Below are positions 32,638-44,686 of a stretch of DNA of 64,000 nucleotides, piece by piece. The notes below the pieces were generated by a model. That model was not told where the DNA came from and ran no database searches. It saw only the letters and a list, made by a program, of their open reading frames with translations. Each line of letters begins with the position of its first letter. Position 1 is the first letter of the stretch. This stretch comes from Bipolaris cookei (taxonomy: Eukaryota; Ascomycota; Dothideomycetes; Pleosporales; Pleosporaceae), in assembly GCA_002286855.1 (NCBI GenBank), contig NRSV01000052.1, positions 156,346 to 220,345 on the forward strand. The letters are read 5' to 3'. The position numbers and the translations under genes are program-made.

Positions 32638-33003
32638 ATTAAAGGAGCTAAGGAGATGCTATATAAGAATATGTCCATAAAGACCCGCGTACGAGAGCTT
32701 AAAGAGCAAGTAGCAAAGGTAACAAAGCGCTAAGGGCGAAAAAGAAAGCGGATTCAGACTATCGGGACACCTAAGTTTGGTGTAGGAGAATCACAGGCAG
32801 CTGACAGTGCTTCTGCTAGTCGTATGACATCAAAGAAGGCGCGTGGTGAGGGTAGTCAAGAAAGGGCTCTACAAGGTCAACGGCAATATAGAACCTGTGG
32901 GAGAACAGGCCATAACGCCCATACATGCCAAAAAGATGTAGAAGAAGATTCTTTATCAGATACAAGTACGTCATACGACGCATCTATAGCTAGTATAGAG
33001 TAA
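32638..33003 (+). pseudogene. C-terminal remnant of a Fot1/pogo-type transposase with zinc knuckle
   Basis: A 122-codon frame broken once by TAA at 32731. It reads LIKGAKEMLYKNMSI, then RVRELKEQVAKVTKR, then a basic stretch, then a CX2H-type zinc-knuckle-like segment (YRTCGRTGHNAHTCQKD) and an acidic/Ser-rich end closing with TAA at 33001. This order (KGAE/K helix, basic stretch, TGHN..TCQKD knuckle) is the usual tail of fungal DDE_1 transposases. The catalytic domain is gone. Third transposon trace in the window, different in sequence from the first two. Confidence 0.75.
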
Positions 33004-33409
33004 TTCAAGTTTTTGTACATAAAGTTCGCGATGTCAAGAAAAAGTGACCCTCTCGATGGTGGTGGAATACGTTATATGACAATAATCTCAACCACGTGAC
33101 ATTTGGAAGTAGCAACATACACTACAAAATTGAATTGTACACATCAAAATCACGGCGGGATGGAAAATATCAGAAAACCCATTGCCAATATCACCTCACA
33201 AGACGCAAATATCAATGCAAATATCTTAATTTATTTCCCCTCATAATCTCTAAAAACCAACCCCCCCCTCCCCCTCCAAAAAAAGCCGCATGAATCCCAT
33301 GCGGAAACTACATGCCTAAAAAGAGAAACTACCCCCAATCTACATGCTAAAAAAAGTAAACTAATACGCCGAATCATCAACATCATTTCCCTCATCTATA
33401 CATCTACAT
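33004..33409. other. Intergenic, 3' flank of LAD gene
   Basis: AT-rich with a C-run and A-run near 33260-33290. It may include the right end of the third transposon relic. No gene seen. Confidence 0.45.
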
Positions 33410-34620
33410 CTAATCCAAGCTCTGAATCTGCACCTTGATACACCCCGTCTTGGGATCCGCCGCCGTCTTAAACGCCTCAACCGCATCCTCGAGCTTAAAC
33501 CGATGGGTAACCAGCTTCTTCAGGTCAATAATGCCGCTCTTGTACAACCGGATAGCCTTGGGCCAAGTATTGCAGTAGCGGTACTGGAACTGGAGATCGA
33601 CCTCGCGGGTGCTAAGGCGCATGAAGGGGATTTTGATTTCGTTTTTGCCGACACCAATGACGAAGACTTTGCCGCCGAACTTGACGGTTTGGATGGCGCT
33701 GTTGATGGAGCTTTCGACACCCGTGCACTCCATTGCGTGCGAGGGCTCGACGCCGTCAGTGAGGTTGAGGATGGCGGTGCGGAAGTCTTCGGGGGTGTGG
33801 CTGAATTCGACCTTGTGCGTGAGCACGTTGGGGACGAGCTCTTTGGCGAAGTTGAGCCGGCCTTGGTCAATGTCCGTGATGACGAGGGGGGTGGCGCCCG
33901 CGGCTTGACAACAGAGGAGAGTGACGAGGCCAATGGGCCCGGCACCGCATACAATGACGGGGTCGCCGAGACGGACGTTGGCGCGGTCCATGCCTGCGAG
34001 CGCGACACTGAGGGGCTCGAGCATGGCGCCGTCTTCGAAACTCATGCTGTCGGGAAGCTTGTGGCACCACATGGCTGGGTGCTTGAGATAGCGGCGCAGT
34101 AGGCCGGTGACGGGCGGGGTGGACAGGAAGAGAACACGCTCGCAGCCGTTGTAGCGGCCTGTAAGGCAGGGTTCACATTCGCCGCAGATGATGTTAGGTT
34201 CGATGGCTACGCGGTCGCCAGGCTTGAGGTGTGTGACTGAGGGGTGGCAGGCCATGACTGTGCCTGCAGATTCGTGGCCCAAGACATGTGTGTCTTCGAC
34301 AATCATGGGACCAATGCAGCCCTGTATACAAAATCAGTAAGTGTTTCGTTGAAACGAAATTTTGTTGCAATTTTTGACAACAAGTCCTGAGCAGCATGTC
34401 GACTGGGGGACTGAGAAAAACGTACAGCATGCCAAAAATGAATGTCACTACCACAGATACCGGTGCTCTTGACATTCAACAGAACCTCGCCAGGCTTCAA
34501 ATCTCCGCCTCTTTGCACCTCCTCCAGACTTGGCTCTGCCTCTGCAACCCATAAATCGTGGGCGGGGTTGGTGTAAACACCAATGTTTGCCTTTGAGGCC
34601 TTGATCTCGGTAGCACTCAT
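33410..34620 (-). CDS. lad1: L-arabinitol 4-dehydrogenase
   Basis: Two exons, 34620-34426 and 34321-33410, over a 104-nt phase-0 intron (GTACGT...ATACAG); 368 residues. NAD-dependent oxidation of L-arabitol to L-xylulose in L-arabinose catabolism (cytosol). Zinc-dependent medium-chain dehydrogenase: catalytic zinc ligands in TGICGSDIHFWHA and GHESAGTV, structural-zinc loop CGECEPCLTGRYNGC, and Rossmann motif CGAGPIGLVTLL followed by VITDID, whose Asp favours NAD. LAD-specific stretches are the N-terminal NPAHDLWVAEAEPSLEEVQ and the C-terminal FQYRYCNTWPKAIRLY, which separate it from sorbitol and xylitol dehydrogenases. The intron falls just after the first zinc motif. About 9 kb from the xylitol dehydrogenase gene of the same pathway. 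Confidence 0.92.
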
Positions 34621-36144
34621 CTTCTGGTTTTACCGTTTAGAATATGAAAAAGAGAAGAAGCGGAACAGCCTGGGTATAGTGAAGTGAAGAAGGAAGAAAG
34701 AAAGAAAGAGTGGAGGAGAGAGCAGAAGAGAGAGAGAGAGAGAGGGACAAGTACACAGCAAAGCAGATCAGCTGGGCCCAACGGTCTAGGTCCCTAATTC
34801 TTTTTGCCCATCAAGCCTTGCCATGCTCTTTAACCTGTGGTTGTCCCGCTTGCCCATCATTGGTGCGGGGCAGCCAGCACGCGTCGTTATGATAATCTCT
34901 CCTAAACCGTCACGGCCACGACCCCACTGACAACAGGACCGCGGTTGAACGAATTACTTCCACGAATGGGAGCCCGACAAAGTCCGCAATTGGCCGTTTT
35001 GAGCCAGCCGAGTTAGCCCCTTGGGGGTTCGGACAACGAAAGCCTGCATGGGGTGGCGGCGGTGGAGCTAGTACCGCATCTGGCAATGTATCCTGCAGGG
35101 CGCCAGCGACGAAGACAGATTTCACGATACTTCAGCCGTGGTGTTGAGCAGGCGGCTGCTCGGGACATAGCCTCGGCCTTGAGCCGAGTGTGCGTGTTCG
35201 GCCGATGGCCGAGTAAGGGTCTGGACGCGTGACTTGAAATAGAACGAGTCTGGAGGGTGTTAATGACACATGGACTGCGTTGGTTGTCGCACCGCATGCA
35301 TACTACGGAATCTCACCTGCGTAAAGTTGACCTGCGACTACAACATCTTTTCGACCTGCTCATGGCCAGAGTCACAATCAGCCCATACTGCCCTCTGCGC
35401 TGTATGCGCATCTCGACGCAGACCCATTTTCTGTCCCATCACGCCACAACGCGTAGGTACAGTGCCGTCACATATACCTCCACAGTAGCTCCCAACAATC
35501 CCAGTTCCCAGCACCACACACTTGTAATAACATCCTGCCACACTCCGCCAAGAACCTCCTCTCATCTTATCCCGCTCGTCTGCCCGGAGTACCAAGCCTT
35601 CCCATGGCCTGACAAGCCAGGCCAAGCACAGCTGCTGTTCCTTAGGCATACCCTCGTCAATGCGCAAGCTTTCGGAGACCAGATGTGCCGAACGAGCGCC
35701 GAGAGGCGTGCAGTCTGTCTCCCTGCGCACTCGACGTGATTGACATGACTGACAGGTTAGAATGTGGTTCGAGTATGGTTCGATGGAAGATAAGATGACT
35801 CGTGCACAAGAAGTGAAAAAATGGTCATCTATTCATACTGCACTGATTTTTTGATCGAGATTTTCGCAGAAAGCCAAACATGTGCGAATGGGTGAAAAAT
35901 AGTGAAGTAAAATAGATCTTCTAGATTTGCATTTGTGATAGATGGATATGGGGTAAATCGACAGAAAAAAAGGAAAAATAAAAACAGGTGCACCCGTGGG
36001 TTGCTACCTCTTCCAATGGGAGGGCTATGATCATAACATGGGCAAGAACAATAGTCAAATACACGCCTTGATCCAAGATGGTTTTAGTATCGCGAAAAAA
36101 GAATCCCAACTTTCTCAAGCACCCAACTAGATTTTTCAATACGT
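34621..36144. other. Promoter region of LAD gene and 3' flank of noxA
   Basis: 1.5 kb. It contains a GA microsatellite (34727-34744) in the probable LAD leader. A GGCTAA hexamer lies on the minus strand at 35018-35013, about 395 bp upstream of the LAD start; this is the core of the XlnR/XYR1 site but may be chance. Overlapping frames at 35257-35739 on both strands look non-coding. Confidence 0.45.
34727..34744. repeat. GA microsatellite
   Basis: Nine GA/AG units within a longer purine-only stretch (about 34683-34744) upstream of the LAD start codon. Likely 5' leader or core promoter. Confidence 0.75.
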
Positions 36145-37892
36145 CTAGAAATGCTCCTTCCAGAACTTAAAGTCGACTTCCTGGCAAGTCGCTTGCTTAC
36201 ACGCCTTCTTGATGTCCCGAGCAGCAATATTAGGTCCACAGAAGTAAACTCCCACCTCGGTGCGTAGCGTGCTCTCGAGACCGTTCATGTATGTGCGGTC
36301 CAAGATACCATCGCGCATACCGCAGAGCAAGCGCTGGAAGTCGGGACGACCAAAGTTGGTACGCGACTTGAGTTCGGTAAGAGGATCCTTGTCTGTGCCC
36401 ACAGAGTTGAGGACAATGTTTTGGGCCGTGTTAGCATCCATCTTTTGCGTGAGGTAAGTGTGGATGCGCAAGAATTGGTCGCCGTCTGCACCACCAAGAG
36501 ACTGTGCTTCGAGGGAGGAGAGTAGCGTTTGGAACCATTCGAAGGAAGACGTGTCTTTGCAGACCCAGATGAATTCGACACGGCGGAGACGCTTGGGTGG
36601 GTTGGGGCTCAGGCGGAGATGGTAGATGGACTTGAGAATCGAGGCCCAAGGCGTGACACCAATACCAGTACCAATGAGGACAGCGACTTCGTTCTCGAAG
36701 ACGTCTTCAGCAGGAGCTCCGTAGGGTCCGTCGATACGGAGGGCAGGCATCTTTTGGCCGTGCTGCAGAGCAATCTCGTACATGCCCATGGGATCCAGCT
36801 CATCGTACAGCTTAGATTGCGACTGACCGGCACCAAGCGCATCGGCGAGCGCACGAGTAAAGTCACCGACCTGGCGAACGTGAACCGAGATATAAGGGTC
36901 GTTGGGGCAAGAAGTAATGGTAAATGGATGCCACTGGTGGTAGCTGACTTCCGGGCAGTTCAGGAACAGCCACTGTCCGGGCTTGTACTTCATGCTAGGC
37001 TTGGTGAACTGAATCTCAACAGCGTCGTACGGGTGGCGGACGACCTTGACAATCTTGGTCTCGCGCCTGCAGCGGATCTCACGGTAGAGGCGGTCAAAGA
37101 GGTATAAGCCGCCGCCAACAAGCTCCCATCGCCAACCCTCGTAACCGATACAATGGGTCCAGAAGTTGTCGTGGTCAAAAGGAGACCATGCTGGGGCTGT
37201 GTCACGGACGAAACAGCTGGTCGCGTGTGTGTACATGCCGAGCAAAAACGGAATAAACAGGTGGTGGGTGTACCAGAAGGTCTCGAATGATTGCTGGCGG
37301 ATCCTGTGATGGGCCGTGGTGTACATCAGCAGCATGCAAAGAAGCATAATGTGTCCGGTGATACCACCAGCCTCTGCGTAGTGAATCTGAAGAGCGATCT
37401 GGGGTCGCACTTGCACACGCTCAACGTTGAAGAAACTACTCTTGTTAGCTTAGATGTATGGATTACCGCCGGGCGCCACTCACTTGACATAATGTGCCAC
37501 CACATGGAGGATGGTGAAGAATAGCATAGCATAGGCGACTTGTCGGTGGAACCACATGGATTCATCAAGAGGCAGAAAGCGCGCCTTGGGTCGCAGCCAT
37601 CGGAGGATGTTTCGGCACATGGGCATAACGATAACCATGGTGTCGACTGAGAGAACTAGACCTGCACCTCTGGATATCCAGACGGAAAACTGAAGAGCGT
37701 TGAGAGGTGCTAGACGTGCATCGCCGGCTTGCTTCCACCTGTGGTTGTATCAGACATGTTTAACTAGAGTTGATGGGATTGCGCGTACCATCCTATGGCG
37801 AAGATGGCAAAATGAAAGCCCCAGAAGAAGAAATGAAAGGCGAGTTTCGACGGCGTAAAGAGCCGCGACCATGAGACTCCTCCTCCAGACAT
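36145..37892 (-). CDS. noxA: NADPH oxidase NoxA (Nox1)
   Basis: Three exons, 37892-37789, 37738-37484 and 37435-36145 (introns of 50 and 48 nt); 549 residues. Membrane flavocytochrome that makes superoxide; in filamentous fungi it serves fruiting-body development, hyphal fusion and infection, with the NoxR regulator. The N-terminus has the NoxA start FTPSKLAFHFFFWGFHFAIF. The haem-ligand His residues are visible in FHRQVAYAMLFF, VVAHYVNF, YTTAHHRI and FWYTHHLFIPF across six transmembrane helices. The FAD site is WHPFTITSCP, the NADPH sites GPYGAPAEDV, GTGIGVTPWASIL and VYFCGPN, and the protein ends in FKFWKEHF. The lack of a long N-terminal EF-hand extension excludes NoxC. The first two exons are needed for the first membrane helices. 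Confidence 0.93.
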
Positions 37893-40800
37893 GGTAGCGG
37901 TTGCTGCAAGGCGGTGGTGGTGGTGGTTGCGACGGCCGTTCAACGGTGATTATGAAAGATTAAAGAGTGTACGCGTAGTAAAAAGCGAACCTCAACCAGA
38001 AAAGCAATACGATCCAGTCGAAGTTCGACCCGGCCAGCCAGATACGAAATAAAGAAAAGAATGTCGGTGTCCCGGGACGAGCGGAGTGATGTGCGAGGAA
38101 GAGGGGTGGAGGTGGAGGACGACCCAAGACTGGCTGGGAACCAAGGGTATTAGAATGTCTAGCCCAGGAACAAGCCGAGCTCACCGACGCAGATCAGTGT
38201 GCGAGTTGTGAGGAGCCGCGCAGGAGTGGATAGAGCGGCACGCTGTGCTGAAACTGACAGGGCCTGGTTCGGTACGGATGTGGCTCAGGCCGATGTCCTG
38301 GTAGGCCTCTGGTATAACCAGCTGGGCTAAGCTTGATAACTGTTCAAATGGCCAGGAAGGGAAGCGATGCAAGGCAGTTGCGGAGGCGCTAATGCCCACT
38401 AAGCCTAAGGCGTAGCTTTGAGGAGTTGAGGGTAGTGGAGGGGTTCGCAGCTATGCGCGAGCGCCTAGTGTGTGAAGAGCGTCTCAGACCTGAAGCGCCA
38501 GGCACAAAACCATTTTTTCCTTGGTCTTTAGGGGAGAAATTCGGGGCTTAACAACGGCTGGCCGTCTCGGAGGTAATGTACGACACCGTGTATGTATGAT
38601 GGCTGATGGTATGCAGCGATGCGAGCAATGTTTCGCTTTGGCCTTTATTTGAGGGTCAGGTTTTGGCGAGGGACACCGGAGAGAGGCAGCCACAAGGTTG
38701 CAACTAGGTGCTCCAAAGTCGCAAAAGTCCACACGTCAATCTCGGCGTCAGTCTGACAGGCTCACTCGTTGTATCGCAGTGTTGTCTGGGATGATTTTTG
38801 TCTGGCGTAGGCGGATTTACGAGTGGGCTGGGGGGGGGGACACTATCTGACGGATCGGGTACTTTGATACGCGAGGTCGTGGTGAAACGATAGGTGTTGG
38901 AAGGCGTGTCGTGATTAAAATGGAGAAAATAGGCTATGAATCGGCCAGCAGTGTCGTTTGCTATGTTAAAGTCGTTATATGCAAATGGCTAGGATGCAAT
39001 ATCATGGGCGTTGGCAATGGGCAGACGGTGAGGGACAAGTGTTTGAGATGGGTCTTGTTCTCAGGTGGCGGCTCTACTCCTAAACTAGGGTGGCCCTCCC
39101 TCCCCACTAATACATAGAATGGATACGGCAGAACAGAACAAGAGCATGGTGTGAGCCCGTCGTGGCTTTCCTGGCGTGTGAGCCGCCGAGTTGTACTTAG
39201 AGGCACTTCTCGGTCGTGGTTGGTAGCACTGGATATCGGTCGGGAGGCTCGGCGTGGAGCAGGTGGCCAATGGCGGGCAGTCTGCAAGCGCTCAGGTACC
39301 CCCACAGAGTTTGCGCCCGCTAGTGCATAGTGTCTAGCTGCACGAGTACCAGATGTCGTCGCTATTTTGGTCTGTGGCCGTTGCCTCCGGCTGGATGGAC
39401 GGAGAGGTGCCAATTGCCGGACCTATCCACAGTGGGCCTTTGAGCGAGTGCACATCGTTGGCACCCTTAGTCTTGTCTTGGTTTGTGTGACAACGAGAGC
39501 GGTGTGCAGATACAAAAGACGGCCAAGAAGACGAGGAGTGCTTTGGGAGGTTGGGCTGAGAAATCAATAGCTCAAGTGACGCAGAATCATGGCTGGAGAT
39601 GGGGATGGGGATGGGTTGGGTGCTGGCTCATTCGCAGAGTTGCCGCTGTGGCTTGACCGTTGGGTGCGAATTGTGGCTGTGGCTGGTGTTGTGGCTGTGT
39701 CCATTGCTACTTTGTACTAGTAGAGACATTTGTATTTGTATACATATCAACTTTACTATACTACTATGCACAATAAACGTAAATCTAACGGCGACAGCAC
39801 CCACTGCTCTCTGCATGGTCTTACCACGCCGCTCGAAAACAAAGTCAGGCCATTGTTCCACCCCAAGATCTCGTTCGGCACGCTGAACCCCAATCGATCA
39901 GCACTTTAACGCTGGCTGTGGCTACGCAATCCTCCGACAACCAGGTTGAAGAAAAGCTTGCCTGCTCCTGCGAACTGATACGGAACGAGTATCGAACCAC
40001 TTTGTTTTGTCTCGAGGCATTGACAGGATGAACAGGCCTGTGAAGTAAACGATGTCGTATGATGTTGTTTGATGAGCGTACCTGAGGACCCAGGAGCAGC
40101 CTTCGATGTTGTTTTCCATGCAGAAAGGCCGTGGATCGTCATGCGCCCCGCCGTGCACTATCCTGAGGCATAGAGGAGAAACCGGGACTCAGGCATCCGC
40201 TGGCTAGGGGAAGACCATGGCCGTGCCGCATCTGGATGGATGACGGAGAATTCCTAAGCCGCACATGAATGGTCATGGGTCAGAGAGAGAGCGATCCGGT
40301 GGCGTGGAGACACTATCGGCAGCACGGAGACTAGTAGAGTAGACGAAAGTAAGTATGTGAAGGCGTCATGTAATAGAGATAGCCGACAGCACTGGGATGC
40401 GTATATCGCGCTCTGATTTGCATTGGTGGTTGGTGGCATGGTGCCGTCGCCATCAATCACCGGCACGTGAGCGTGAAGAGGTATTCTTTTTCACCTTTCT
40501 CGCCCGTCTAGCGCAGGGCGAGGGGTTAGCAGCAGCGCCAAGCGGCTGAAGCTGGGATGTGATAGGATAGACGAGCATCCGGCGCACGGCCGCTGTGGCT
40601 GCAGCCGGGCCAAGCACGCTCATCCATCTCGTGCAGACAGCCAATGACCTTCACCACACATGCCCTCAATCGCAGCCGTGCGGGCCAAGCGGTTACATAA
40701 CTGACGTGCACCATTTCACCCCACCCCAGTCGCTGCCCAGCCAAAAACAACTAGGATCCGAATGGCGCATAATTGTCTGTACAATTGGGGTCGACCTCCC

Positions 40801-41219
40801 GCTGTCGCTCTCAGTATACTGATACACCTCACGTCGCGAAGCTCAACGGCAACACCACGCTGCCTGAACACCTAACACGCCTGAGACTCGCCTACGCCTC
40901 AGCCCTCTATAGCACTTGCGCAATATCCATCCACTCTGCTCATCGGTGCCTGTCCTCGACCACGCCTTGCCGCTTTAGGCTTCCACTAGACCGCCGCTGT
41001 ACCCGACGCATTGCCTATAACAAACTCCGCCCTGCCCCTCCCTCCTACGTCCGCTGCTCATCTGTCAACGAGGCTACTGGTAGTCGAAGGGACATTTCTG
41101 CTTACTTTCTTTCTTTGTTTCTCTCCCCCTTCTTTTCGCTTCTTGCCATTTAGCTTTCTTTCTCAAACGACCGCGGGCTCGGTTTACTGCTCGTATCCCT
41201 TCTTTATAATTTCTGCACA
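37893..41219. promoter_or_regulatory. 3.3-kb divergent region between noxA and DUF7727 gene
   Basis: No convincing coding frame on either strand; short frames overlap one another. noxA and the downstream gene point away from each other, so both promoters lie here. The size suggests long leaders, regulatory sequence or an unrecognised non-coding RNA. Pyrimidine-rich tracts near 41095-41165 precede the DUF7727 start. Confidence 0.4.
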
Positions 41220-41784
41220 ATGGGCAAGTTAATCAAGAACCACTGGGCGCGTCTCATCATCCTCACTGCTGCTGCCTGTAAGTTCCCTTTCCGTCTTGCA
41301 TTCTCCACACTACCATCACTGTTACTAACTTTATCATCACAGATCAAATAGCCGCTGGATTCCACTGCTTCTTCTGGCCCAAGATTTTCTGGGATTTTCT
41401 CACAAAGAATCTCGATGGCGCCGTCAAGCCCGTTCCTGTCCTGCAAGTCCTCAATGTGATCCTCGGCGTCATTGGTCTCGCCTGGGAATGGCCCCTACCG
41501 CTGCTCGCTGGTACGGGTCTGCATCGTTCAATCGAAGCACGCCTCATCATCTACCCTCTCAGCGCGCTGTGTGCTCTCCTCATCTACCAAGGCACAAACT
41601 CTGGCCTGTACTACATTGTCGGCATGTTTGCTTACTTTTGGGCATACAGCGAAGGCGAGGTACGTTGCACATGATCTTTCCTCCTTCTATCTTACTATTA
41701 ATACTAACATTCTCCAAGATTGTCTGTCCCGAGCCATGGACCCTACCCAAGCGTGGCTCTACTGCGCGTAAAATAGGCGTATAG
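41220..41784 (+). CDS. Small integral membrane protein, DUF7727 type
   Basis: Three exons, 41220-41277, 41343-41659 and 41719-41784; 146 residues. The N-terminus MGKLIKNHWARLIILTAAAY and the C-terminal PEPWTLPKR are hallmarks of a conserved fungal membrane-protein family that I recall as DUF7727; the number should be checked. Four hydrophobic helices are visible: one near the N-terminus (LIILTAAAYQIAAGF), then VLNVILGVIGLAWEWPLPLL, LIIYPLSALCALLIY and LYYIVGMFAYFWAY. The first intron splits the Tyr codon of AAYQ; the second is phase 0 after SEGE. Function unknown; widespread conservation suggests a housekeeping role. Confidence 0.82.
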
Positions 41785-42469
41785 TTTGTTCACAATACAC
41801 AGACAGTATAATCTCAGCACATACAAACCCCAATTTCGCTTCATCACACCCCTTTCAAACCGGGATTTTGAATCATGTACCCATTGTCCATGTAGACAAC
41901 TGTACCTTTTTCCGCATTTTTGCAACCCAACATCTCTGGCAGACCCCTCTTGATTTAGCGACTAAACTCTATATGTATTTTTTTTCATCTCCCCGCCGGC
42001 CGCAGAAAGTCGCAGCGGGGGAAAGGGAAACTCGGCGCATTCTCAGCATACCAAATACCGCGTGTACTTTTTTTGTTGCGAGGGAGACAGTCATATAGCA
42101 TGTGCGAATGATTTCTTCGTAGTTATCATCATTACGATCATATATCCAAGTCAAGCATTCAACCCCCCATTTTTTTTTGCGGGGAGTCTTCATGCCGAAT
42201 TTCCTCCCCCAATTTAAACAATGAAGTTTTTTTTTAAAAAAAAAGAGAATCAAGAAAATAAGATATATCAACATTGTAAACGTGCATTTACACCTTTGCC
42301 TCTATGAACAACGTTTCCCCCAGTAAACAGCGTGCGCGTGTGTAACAAAACGCAACAAAACGTAATCAGCAACATAGTTTAGGCAAAAAAAATGCACGTC
42401 AACAAAAAGTGTCGATTGCATAAAGAAACAGTGACATCGATCGAACAGCCGTAACATCTGCACAAAATC

Positions 42470-42486
42470 CCTCTCTCTCTCTCTCT
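42470..42486. repeat. CT microsatellite
   Basis: Eight CT units. Confidence 0.8.
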
Positions 42487-42664
42487 TGATTATCCCCTTG
42501 ACCCGTTGGACTGACGTGCTTAGGGAACGTGCGTGACACATGTCGTGTTTCAGCTTCCCATGTCTACACACAGCCACACATGCCCACGTCACTTCTCCCC
42601 TTTTTCTCTTTCTTTTTGGGGGGAGAGGGAGAGGGGGGAATACTCCATATACACGTGGGTTGAC

Positions 42665-42685
42665 GGGGGAGGGGGCTGGGCTGGG
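42665..42685 (+). repeat. G-quadruplex-type motif
   Basis: Four G-runs (5, 5, 3, 3) separated by 1, 2 and 2 bases, with further G-runs around. It lies in a convergent 3' region. Confidence 0.6.
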
Positions 42686-43217
42686 ATGTTGTCATACGTC
42701 TTGCGCTTCAGTAGGGTGGCTAGGGTGGTTGTGGGAGGAGATTTGGGGGAGGATGGGGGTGTTGAGACGATGGGGTGGTATTGTTGATGGTAGTGGTGGA
42801 GAGAAGAGAGATGTAGAGATGGAAGGTGTGTATGTAGGTAGTATGGATTTTCTAATGGGAAGGAAAAAAAATGCCTGATTTTTTCGGTTGGAAATGAAGA
42901 AATTATTGCGAGAAGGGAAAAAGCAACAGAAATCAGTTTCATGGTTGAGATATGTACCCCAGAAGAAAAAATATGACTAGCTTCATGTCCAAAAAGATGG
43001 AAGATATAGACATTGACTTGGCCATTATTTTCTGGGAAATGTTTTACTACTAGACACTACTTCGCTTTCCATATCAACACCCAAAGAATAACAACATCTC
43101 CTTCGCTGCAGGGGAGGAGAAAAAAAAGAAAAATTCGTGACGAGACATACATCTACCCTTCTTTGCCCTCAAAAACAATGATACCGCAAGGCAAACCTCT
43201 AATACACCAGATCAAAC

Positions 43218-44455
43218 CTACTCAGCAGGACCCTCGATCAAAATCTTGATGCCGTTGCCGCCCTTGACATCCTTAAACGCCTTCTCTGCATCCTCAAACT
43301 TGACTTTACCTGTGATGAGCTCCTTGACTGAGATACGGCCGCTAGCCACGAGGTCAATCGCAGTCTGGTAGTCACCGGGACCGTATCGGAAGGAGCCCTT
43401 GACGTTGAGTTCCTTTGTGCACATTGCTACAATGGGGAAGGTGATGTCTGGTTTGCCCATACCGCCCTGTTTGTAATTTGTTAGCAAGTTTGATATTCAA
43501 AACAACCAGTAAAAGACATACCTGAACATATGTTCCTCCCATGCGCAGAGCATGAATGGCAGTCTGAATGCACGGCTCCGCACCAGACGCATCGATAATG
43601 ACATCGGCACCGGGTCCCAATTCACACTGCTTGATCATATTCCTGGCGTTCTCCTCTGCGCTTACTCGCTCGCTCTTGAAACTGGCGTTAGCAGCGTAGT
43701 TGAGCGCAAAGCCCAGACGCTCGTCGTTGATGTCGACAGTGACAATCTTCTTTGCGCCGTATGCCTTTGCGACAGCACAGCAGAGCAGACCGACGGGACC
43801 CGCACCGAATACGACAACAGAGTCGCCGGGCTTGATGGCTGCTTGGCGGGTAATGTGGACGGCGACGGCGGTGGGCTCGATGAGCGCGCCCTCCTCCATG
43901 CTCATGTTTTCGGGCAGCTTGTAGCAGTAGTCTTCGGGAAGAGTATAGTAACGTGCGAGGGTACCGTCGTATGGGGGTGTTGCTGCGAATGCCATGTCCG
44001 GGCAGAGGTTGTACTTTCCCTCTTTGCAGCGCACGCAACGACGGCAGGGCACACCAGGCTCCATGGCGACTTCATCTCCAACTTTCAGGCCCTTGACCTT
44101 GTCGCCAACTTTGTGTACAATACCGGCAGACTCGTGGCCGAGCACCATGGGCTTCTCAACAACAAAGTGGCCGATGCGTCCCTCAACCCAGTAGTGCACG
44201 TCGGAACCGCAGATACCAGTCCATCGCGGTCGCACAATAACATCGTATGGTGATGGGAGTTCAGGAATCGGCCGATCTTCATATACGACTTTGTGTGGTT
44301 CTTGGAGAACAAACGAGGGATTCTAGCAAAACGTCAGTCGTCTTCTGCTCCTCCGCTATGAATGTTGGCCGTGACGTTGCCGTGTCGCGTTGCGCATGGC
44401 GGGGTTATGGCGGGGCAATGCAAAGTACCTTTTGGGAAGCGGTCTGTGTGGCCAT
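43218..44455 (-). CDS. xdh1: Xylitol dehydrogenase (D-xylulose reductase)
   Basis: Three exons, 44455-44429, 44322-43522 and 43466-43218 (introns of 106 and 55 nt, all phase 0); 358 residues. Oxidises xylitol to D-xylulose with NAD in D-xylose and L-arabinose catabolism. The first coding exon is only nine codons (MATQTASQK); the next opens with NPSFVLQEPHKVVYEDRPIP, the standard XDH N-terminus. Zinc ligands are in GICGSDVHYWVEGRIG and GHESAGIV, the structural zinc loop is CRRCVRCKEGKYNLC, and the Rossmann motif is FGAGPVGLL with TVDIND, whose Asp fits NAD. GPGDYQTAIDLVASGRI near the C-terminus is typical. Starting at the internal Met of the middle exon would lose 40 conserved residues. Same pathway as LAD at 33.4-34.6 kb. 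Confidence 0.92.
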
Positions 44456-44686
44456 GGTGAGTAATGTGCAAGATGTGAATGCAATTGTTGGCTTTGATTC
44501 AATTCGATATCTACAAAGAGGGAAAGAAGAAGAAGCAAGAATAATCTTTCAGGACTCACGCGCAGGTAAATGCTATGTAATGACGATGCAAAGGGTGGAC
44601 CCCCGAGCTACAGCTTCGCAGCGAGCTATCCCGCCCAGGTTAGCAACAAGGTTATCGACCAAAGGCTCGAGTCTGGAAGCGTTTTA

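Larger units (their letters stand above)
41785..43217. other. Convergent 1.4-kb region with strong strand bias
   Basis: Between two convergent genes. It holds a CT microsatellite, a G4-type motif and a long stretch (about 42610-42850) with G and purines on the plus strand. Frames here are low-complexity and I do not call a gene. Confidence 0.45.

Noticed and set aside
33503..34102. 199-codon frame opposite the LAD gene
   Set aside because: Antisense shadow of a strongly conserved dehydrogenase exon.
35257..35739. Overlapping 130- and 160-codon frames on both strands
   Set aside because: Neither has recognisable motifs; their overlap and composition suggest chance.
43552..44253. 233-codon frame opposite the XDH gene
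   Set aside because: Antisense shadow; the minus-strand frame has all dehydrogenase motifs.
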